Source of the DNA: Viola odorata | Lineage: Eukaryota; Streptophyta; Magnoliopsida; Malpighiales; Violaceae | DNA length: 64,000 nucleotides | Reading direction: 5' to 3' | NCBI GenBank assembly: GCA_963691705.1 | Contig: OY829537.1 | Location: 40,427,514-40,491,513, forward strand | Shown: in pieces, positions 56,825-64,000 of the stretch | Position numbering within the stretch: position 1 is the stretch's first letter | Layout: each line of letters begins with the position of its first letter | The notes under the pieces: model-generated | What the model was told of the DNA's origin: nothing | Databases searched by the model: none | The model's input: the letters and a program-made list of their open reading frames with translations, nothing else | Made by a program: the position numbers and the translations under genes

Positions 56825-57802
56825 ATGCAAAGGGAATGCCCTAATCGGCGTGTTGTTATCATGCGCGATAATGGTGACTTAGACTCCGAGGAGGACCGAG
56901 ATATGGAGGAAGAAGAGGAGATGGAAGGGGAAGCCGAAGAAGAGAGTGACGGAGAGGAGCGAATGCCCATATCGACTAATTGTGTTATCAGGCGCAACTT
57001 GAGTGTCGCGCCAAAAATAGAAGCTTGTGATGAGGAGCAGCGTGACAACCTTTTTCACACTCGTTGCATCATAGCAACCAAGGTATGTTCAGTGATTATA
57101 GATAATGGCAGTTGTGCTAACTGTGCGAGCACACTTTTGGTTCACAGGCTTGGCTTGACCGTTGTTAAACACCCAAGGCCGTACACGTTGTCTTGGATGA
57201 ATGACGGCAACACTTTGAAGGTTACCAAGCAGGTGCTGATCTCGTTTGCCATAGGGAGATATAAGGACGAGATCCTATTTGATGTAGTACCTATGCACGC
57301 CAGCCACATGTTGTTGGGAAGGCCTTGGCAATTCGACCGAAACGCCAACCATGAAGGGCGCACCAACAAGTACCGATTGGAGAAAGATGGTGTCAAGTAC
57401 ACCCTAGCGCCACTAAACATGAAAGAGGTCGTGGAGGACCAGCTGTGGCTTGAAAAATCTAGTGCCGAGTTTGAGTTATCTCGAGCAGGGGGAGAGAAAA
57501 GAATTGAGGGTGAAAACAGCCCCCGAGAAAAGAGTGAGCTCGGGTTAGAGAAAAATAAAAGTGAGAAGAGAGTTGCGAATGGGAAAAAGGGGAATAAAAA
57601 TAGCCCGTGTGAAAATAGAGAGCACACGTTAAAATTAAACATATTCGCAAAAGTGAGGCATGTGAGACAAGCATTGACGGTTCAAAAGTCTTCGGACTCA
57701 TTTTTTCCTCTCATTCTTCTCCGTTTTAGGTCGTTCGCCTTGAACGCCGCTAACCCTAACCCTACGGATTCCTTGCTTCCTTGTTTTAAAGCTCTTTTGT
57801 AG
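56825..57802 (+). pseudogene. Protease and linker of element D
   Basis: Same phase as gag. The acidic segment after the knuckle is followed by the aspartic protease site VIIDNGSCANCAST, then YTLSWMNDGN and HMLLGRPWQFDRN. A charged linker (NSPREKSELGLEKNKSEKRV) precedes the TAG at 57800-57802, where A has Gln (LLQEFEDV). Confidence 0.85.
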
Positions 57803-60740
57803 GAATTTGAGGACGTGTTACCTGAGGAGATGCCGCCAGGACTACCCCCAATCCGCGGCATTGAGCACCGCATAGACTTTGTGCCGGGCTCGTCAATACC
57901 TAATCGACCAGCGTATCGCAGCAACCCCGAGGAAACCAAGGAGTTGCAACGCCAAGTGGACGAGCTGCTGTCCAAAGGCTACGTGAGAGAGCCTCTCACC
58001 GTGTGTTGTTCCTGTCATCCTTGTGCCGAAGAAGGACGGCTCTTGGAGGATGTGTGTTGACTGCCGCGCAGTCAACAAAATTACGGTAAAGTATCGCCAC
58101 CCCATCCCATGTTTAGATGACATGTTAGACGAACTTAGTGGTAGCATTATGTTCTCTAAAATTGACTTAATGAGTGGGTACCATCAGATTAGGATGCTAG
58201 AGGGTGATGAGTGGAAAATGGCATTTAAAACTAAGTACGGACTATACGAGTGGTTAGTCATGCCGTTTGGCTTAACCAATGCGCCAAGCACATTCATGCG
58301 TCTAATGAATCATGTTCTTAGGCATTTCATAGGCAGATTCGTAGTTGTTTACTTTGATGATATCTTTGTCTACTCTAAATCTGTTGATGAGCATGTTGCG
58401 CACTTAAGAGAAGTTTTCCTAACCTTGCGCCAAGAGAAATTATTTGCTAAACCTTCGAAATGCTCTTTTGCTTTAGAACAGGTTTCTTTCTTAGGTTTTA
58501 TTGTAGGCCGAGAGGGCGTGAAGGTTGATGAGGAGAAGATCCGAGCGATCCGCGAATGGCCAACTCCAAAATCAGCAAGCGATATCCGTTCCTTCCACGG
58601 ATTAGCAAGCTTTTACAGACGGTTCATTCGTGATTTTAGTTCTTTGGCCGCACCACTTAATGAACTAACAAAGAAAAATGTTCTTTTCAGGTGGACCAAG
58701 ACACAAGAGGCTGCTTTCCGAGCGCTCAAGGACCGATTGTCCAACGCGCCTGTCCTTGCCTTGCCGGACTTCGACAAGCCCTTTGAGCTCGAGTGCGATG
58801 CGAGCGGTATAGGGATAGGAGCCGTGTTGATGCAAGAGAAGCGAGCCATTGCCTTCTTCAGCGAGGAGCTCAAGGATGCCTAGTTGCGATACCCTACGTA
58901 TGACAAAGAGTTGTACGCCTTGGTATGCGCGTTTGAGGTTTGGCAACATTACCTAATGCCGAGGGAATTCGTGGTACACACGGATCATCTCAGCCTCAAA
59001 TACCTGAAGGGCCAGAGCAAGCTCAACCGAAGACATGCAGGGTGATTGGAGTTTTTAGAAGCTTTTCCATACCACATCAAGTATAAGGAAGGAAAGGACA
59101 ACGTCGTGGCCGACGCCTTGTCCCGCAGGTATGCTTTGATCTCTTCACTATCCGTAAAATTCCTAGGGTTTGCACAGATAATTCCTATGTATGCTGAAGA
59201 TGCGGATTTTAGTGAAATCTATAAAACCTATGATGCACAAGCTGATGTGAGATATTTTACGCATGATGGATATTTGTTTAGGCAGAAACGCCTATGTATT
59301 CCTATTTGTTCCTTGCGTGATTTACTTGTGCATGAGTCGCATAGTGGCGGTCTCATGGGTCATTTTGGAGTCACTAAAACTTTTGACTTGTTGAAAGTGC
59401 ATTTTTATTGGCCTAAAATGAAACGTGATGTCATTCGTGTAGTCGCTAGATGTCTTATTTGCCAAAAAGCCAAATCGCATGCATCTAACCACGGAGCCTA
59501 TATGCCACTGCCCGTACCATCCCACCCTTGGACCGATGTGTCCATGGACTTTGTAGTCGGCTTACCTAAGTCGTGGGACGGCCATGATAGCATCTTTGTT
59601 GTAGTCGACCGATTTTCGAAGATGGCACACTTTTTGCCATGTAAAACCACACACGACGCATCTAAGGTTGCTAAGATTTATTTTAGGGAGGTAGTCCGCC
59701 TCCATGGCATGCCGGTTAGTATTGTAAGTGATCGTGATAGTAAATTCTTGAGCCATTTTTGGCGAATTTTGTGGAGTCTCTTAGGGACTAAGTTGTTGTA
59801 TTCTACATCTTGTCACCCTCAGACGGACGGTCAAACCGAGGTGGTTAACCGAACGCTTGGGTCACTACTTCGCACATTAGTCACCAAGCACACGTCCAAA
59901 TGGACGGATCATTTACCCTTTGTAGAATTTGCATATAACCGAGCTGTGCACTCTACTACAAATTGTTCTCCATTTGAGGTTGTTTACGGTTTTAATCCTC
60001 TTACTCCACTTGACTTGACACCTCTACCTTTGAGTGATGTAGCTAGTTTAGACGGACAGCAGCGTGCGGACCTTGTCCAACAAATGCACGCTAAGGCCAA
60101 GCAGAATATTGAGAAGGCTAACGAACGCCTTGTACGCAAGCGCAATGAGGGCCGAAAGATTGTTTCTTTTCAGGTTGGAGATTGGGTGTGGTTACACCTA
60201 AGACGTGAGCGTTTCCCTAAGAAGAGACGCGGGAAACTTTCCCCGCGAGGAGATGGACCATTCCGAGTGGTTAAAAAGATCAACGATAATGCCTATCGTT
60301 TGGATCTACCTAGTGAGTATGGTTCAATACATGGTACTTTTAATATTACTGATTTGCGTCTGTTTGAAACAGGTGATGAAGACGATGCTGACCTGGATTC
60401 GAGGACGAATCCATCTGAAGAGGGAGGGGATGATACGAGCCTGAGTAGGAGCCCAGCCGCACCTACCGCATCCGTGCCCTTGCCGCCCGCAGGAGCCATC
60501 ACACGCTCTCACGCAAGGACACCTACCGCATCCGTGCCCTTACCGCCCGCCGGAGCCATCACACGCTCTCGCGCAAGGACCCTGCAAGCAAGGCTAAGCT
60601 CTCTGATCCATTCGGAGCTGAAGGCCGAAGCCTCACTGGAGTCAGCCATCCTGTGCGTGCCCCAGCAGCGCCTTGTCTCGCTCGTGTGCACTGCACCCGA
60701 GCCCGCACCGAGGCCACCTTGGGCCAAGTCGGACCTCTAG
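57803..60740 (+). pseudogene. RT, RNase H and integrase of element D
   Basis: RT starts EFEDVLPEEMPPGLPP; a 2-bp loss in a GA run at about 57985 (VRE) shifts the phase, which continues from 58023. Catalytic [10 protein letters not shown] is present. RNase H has [10 protein letters not shown] and [10 protein letters not shown] and is cut by a TAG at 58881-58883 (Gln in A) and a TGA at 59043-59045 (Trp in A). The integrase is open from 59046 to 60740: [36 protein letters not shown] and HPQTDGQTE. The tail [13 protein letters not shown] meets the LTR; 103 more codons lie inside it and contain the tandemly repeated [19 protein letters not shown]. Confidence 0.9.
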
Positions 60741-61607
60741 CCCAAACTTTGATGTAAGAAAGATTCTGGCAAGATAGAAGTTATTTATAATTCACCAAGA
60801 GAGCCCTTGCCAAGTTTCAGCCCAATCGCACATGGGGTTAGAGAGAACGCATCACTTCAAAAGTATCATACTGCCAGCGAAAGCCACCCTCGAGCCTTTT
60901 GACGATCGACGAATATTTCCTCGAGCCATCTTCTGAAAGTTGTTAGATACATTTCTTCTGAGTATCCTGTCCAATTTTCATCCAGTTCGCCCGAGGGATT
61001 TGAGAGAACGCCTTGTTCTTCTTCGACTGCGCGGGAATAAAGCCCAACGGGCTGCCAACGGATCCGATCTGAGTCTTTGGTCATTCCGACCGACCTTGAA
61101 CTAGTCCAGATCATTGGCTTGACTTTATTTTAAGTTGTTTGACTTTATTTATCCAGGTGGATTTTATTTTAGTTAATTAGGAGCGCTTTTAAGTAGTTAA
61201 GCGCAAGTAAACTTCTTAATTAGGGTTTTGCGCATCTCTTTTCTTATAAAGAGCATGGCGCTGCTATTGTTATTTTTTAGACGTTATTTGATAAACAAAA
61301 CCAGAAGAGTTTTTCTTCAATTGATCTCCAAGATCCTTGTCCTACATCCGGTTTGATAAGCCGCATATAGTTGCAAGTAAAGCACGAAGTCTATCATTCC
61401 CTTCTTTAGTCTCGTCGGGGTTGTCTAGGTATTGCACCTAGGAGGGTCCGAGTCCTACTGAAGATCCATGAAGGATTTCGTCCAGGTTGCCTAAGTATTG
61501 CACTTAGGAGGGTTGGAGTTTCCGACGAGTTACTTTTCCGCATTCAAATCCTTGTCGCTGAGCAACGATCCAACAATTGGAAGGTTTCCGAATTAGGAAC
61601 CACATCA
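60431..61607 (+). repeat. 3' LTR of element D
   Basis: 1177 bp, TGATACGAGCCTGAG...GGAACCACATCA. It keeps the 231 bp missing from the 5' LTR. TATAAAG lies at about 61244-61250. The polypurine tract before it is gaagagggagggga. Confidence 0.92.
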
Positions 61608-61612
61608 GCTAG

Positions 61613-62667
61613 GTGCTGGTTGGGTTCGCATAATACCTCGGGTATAGGCATGATTAGACATGGGAAAGCATCGAAATGATAAAAGACTTTACACCTTCAT
61701 TTTTCTCCCTATTTTTTCTTCTTTCTCCACTATCTTCCCCTTTTCCTTCACATTCACCTACCCCTAATCCCTTCTCTCTCTAACCACTTGAGCTTGTTTC
61801 CTTTAACCCATTTCCTTAGCAGGTGGATGACACTCCTCGTCGCATAGCGTCTAGGGCAAGATGCAGAATGACATAAGTGTGGGGAAGGCGATACATCAAG
61901 ATCTCGATGCTGGAAGTAGTAATATAGAAAAAGAAAGGACAAAGCTGCAACAATCAAGTCTAGAAAAAGAAATCGGTTCGTGTTATCCCTGCTGAATAAA
62001 TTCAAAAAAAATCAAAAATAAAATGTCCAAAAAGAGCAATAATAAGAGCAGAGGGAAACACGAACAAAAGCAGCAAGATCCCAGCATCGATTCAGGAGAA
62101 TCTCCCTCATTTGAGAAGAACTGCACATCTAGCCCTAGCTGCTGTCTAGTGTCACTTCACCAACTTCTCTTTATTCCCAGCTAAGGAATCCTTTCTTCAT
62201 TCTTTTTTCTCTTTTCTCCTTCCCTGTTTCTTTCTTCTTTTATTTTCTCTCTTCTTTTCTTCGATCCACATACACATTCCCTACCTTTTTTTTGCGCAAA
62301 GCCTTTTGGATTGATAGATTGCCCATGCATGTGCACTACTCACTCAGGTTGACATTGCGAACTTGACATTGTGTTGCACTATCTGCATTCGACCAAGTGA
62401 TTAAACACCTAGCCCTGTTTGTGAGTGTGAGCGCAAACACTTTATCTTGTGAAGATTACTGGTGGATGGACTTGATGTGGAAAAGTCTCTCCTCTAGGGT
62501 CGTTATCCTTTTGGTTTGATGCAACTGCACATCTAGGGAGAGTTGTGTAATGTTAGGGCATATTTGTGGGAATTGATTATCTTTGTTAGTATGTAGGAAG
62601 TCAACTGTCTGTAGTCTAACTATGAGGTTTTCATTTTGATAAATGCTCGAGGGGGGGCATTAGGCAG
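61613..62667 (+). other. Athila 3' non-coding region after element D
   Basis: It continues 53864 without loss once one GCTAG is removed. It is rich in ttttctc/cctt runs (61690-61780, 62200-62300) and has ataagtgtggggaagg at about 61875. No coding frame is recognised. Confidence 0.55.
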
Positions 62668-62679
62668 TGTGGGGGAATT
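62664..62679 (+). other. Polypurine tract of the Athila element
   Basis: gcagtgtgggggaatt lies directly before TGATATAGTG. The tgtgggggaatt form is usual for Athila. Confidence 0.7.
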
Positions 62680-64000
62680 TGATATAGTGTAATTTTGAAA
62701 TCAAGATCAAATCTACACCAAATCAAATATTTTTTATTAGATATTAGACCAATGAGATGAAGACACATGTCATCTTTCAAATACAAAATCATCCTTATGA
62801 GCCAATAAATAGAGGCCTCATCAGAAGGTGAAAGGAGGAGATTTTTGGAGACGAATTGTTGCAAAGATCAAGAACTAAAGCGTATCATCCTCGAGAAAGA
62901 TAGAAAAACTATAAGCCAAATTAAGGCCAGTTTTTCTCTCAAGCTCAAATCGAATCAAATCAAGGAGAAGCAACAAGTTGATTGATATAGTGTAATTTTG
63001 TATATATTTTCTCCTTCTTTCTTTGCCCAATTCTATTCATGATGCTACTGATTTGTTGTTATTTCCTCTATTTTGCAGATCTGGGCTAGAGAAAGAGAAA
63101 GATGCAGAATGCACGACTTTTGGACGAGTTTCGCTGGAACAGTAGGTGTCGAGGCCTAGCTGTAGATCGTCTTGGCCTAGACGAAGGATGTTGCAGACGC
63201 TTACAACTCTGACACATCGAGGGAAACCTCAGAGAAAGAATCCTAGCAAAACCCGAAGACCTTTCCTGTGATTTTCTATGCTAGCGAGGAGATCACCATC
63301 TTGTCCCGCATTCCTATTAGGGATAGAATTTCTATTTTGGTCCAAACTTCCTATTTTATAGCCAATATATATGTGGCTTTTATTTCTAGGGTTAAGAGTA
63401 CACTTTGATTATCAGTCTCTCGACTACTTTCAGCTAGGATCTCTCTCTTCCGCCGCTGGCGTTCTTTCCATTTTGTAATAAACTAGAGCCTTAGCTCCGG
63501 CCGGTAAAACTCAATATAATTTCGTATTTTCTTTCATCTCCTATGTCTTCTTCTTTTATTTATTCTATTTATTTCATTATGAGTATGAGTAGCTAAATCC
63601 CTCTATCCTGGCAAAGGTATTTCGATGGTTGCTTAGGATAGTCATGAGGTTAATTTGTGCTTAATAAATTCCTTATCATACTTGTTCACTTGTCGAGATC
63701 TTGTCAATTTGCCTAAGGTTAATTAGAAGCCTGATCAACTCTTAATTGAATCTAGGTGATTAAAGTCATCCTTGTAGTAATAACTAGCGTGAGGCTACAG
63801 GGTAAAGTGGACAACTAGTTCAGAGTCATCATGTCGAACTGGTCCAATCTGACTAGGGCAAGTGGTCGACTAGGGCAGTGCCTCGAACGCAGTGAGTGTC
63901 TCGCCCTAGGTGCGTCTTTTCTCTGCTTAATGGGCCTCTGAGTATTGCTCCCATAAACGTACTTTGGGAGACGGTAGAGTGTCAAGGTTACCTCATAAAC
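62680..64000 (+). repeat. Athila 3' LTR, runs off the window
   Basis: It starts TGATATAGTGTAATTTTG. The first 17 bases recur at 62983-62999. The stretch from 63480 (aataaactagagcc) through gagtatgagtagctaaatccctc (63580-63605) is of the type found in the R-U5 part of such LTRs. The end is not in the window. Confidence 0.65.

Larger units (their letters stand above)
53865..61607 (+). mobile_element. Element D: full-length CRM-lineage retrotransposon
   Basis: 5' LTR 53865-54810 (946 bp), 3' LTR 60431-61607 (1177 bp), target duplication GCTAG at 53860-53864 and 61608-61612, primer binding site at 54812, polypurine tract before 60431. Gag, protease, RT, RNase H and integrase are all present, with four in-frame stops and one 2-bp frameshift. 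The LTRs differ by several percent by eye, so it is older than element A. Confidence 0.95.
50297..64000 (+). mobile_element. 3' half of an Athila-type element, continuing past the window
   Basis: Order: integrase tail (50297-50830), conserved hairpin, pyrimidine-rich spacer, env-like/ORF1 gene (51425-53311), spacer split by element D (53865-61607), polypurine tract (62668-62679) and LTR (from 62680). The order matches Athila elements. The 5' LTR, gag, protease and RT are missing because of the fusion with element C. Confidence 0.8.

Overview
The window is a piece of plant nuclear DNA made almost entirely of nested, mostly broken LTR retrotransposons. I see no intact host gene, no rRNA, no tRNA gene and no CRISPR array. 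Chromovirus, Athila-type and Tat/Ogre-type pol and LTR sequences, a plant-mobile-domain-like fragment and a Mutator-type MITE point to an angiosperm, probably a eudicot; I cannot name the species. The high density of CRM-lineage elements would fit pericentromeric or centromere-near heterochromatin (inference).

Layout. 1-4801: non-autonomous CRM-related element E1 (5' LTR almost wholly outside the window), with the 2.2-kb element T inserted in its 3' LTR (target duplication CCTAG). 4802-7750: 3' half of an old CRM-type element E0, the host of E1. 7751-8446: Athila-like gag scrap and a Tat LTR scrap. 8447-11859: AT-rich non-coding DNA with a 196-bp Mutator-type MITE (9-bp duplication TAATATTAT), local block duplications and a possible hAT or gene 5' end. 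11860-25847: non-autonomous element E2 holding the young CRM element A (14540-22322, minus strand, duplication GAGTT, LTRs about 99.6% identical), a truncated Galadriel-type chromovirus (22546-24520) and a recent 551-bp internal duplication. 25848-26615: Tat LTR fragment. 26616-33639: CRM element B (minus, duplication CCAAG). 33640-36219: decayed Tat gag-protease with a solo LTR (34187-35366, duplication TCTTA). 36220-36849: LTR fragment. 36850-45550: Tat-type element with 2.3-kb LTRs and no gag-pol. 45551-47513: plant-mobile-domain-like pseudogene. 47514-50296: 5' half of CRM element C, fused in frame to an Athila integrase. 50297-64000: 3' half of an Athila element (integrase tail, env-like/ORF1 gene, polypurine tract, LTR running off the window), with CRM element D (53865-61607, duplication GCTAG) inserted in it.

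How the parts work together. Full CRM copies encode Gag, protease, reverse transcriptase, RNase H and integrase, and the reading frame runs on into the 3' LTR. Every coding copy here is broken, mostly by Gln-to-stop or Trp-to-stop changes that look like deamination of methylated cytosine. E1, E2, T and the Tat-type element lack enzymes and must have moved in trans. Points most worth a second look: a W-box/TGACG cluster in the U3 of element A; a conserved 57-62-nt intron-like leader just before gag in several diverged copies; the shared LTR ends and polypurine tract of element T and the Galadriel element; the in-frame CRM-gag/Athila-integrase fusion; and an unrecognised ORF kept upstream of the polypurine tract in E1 and E2.
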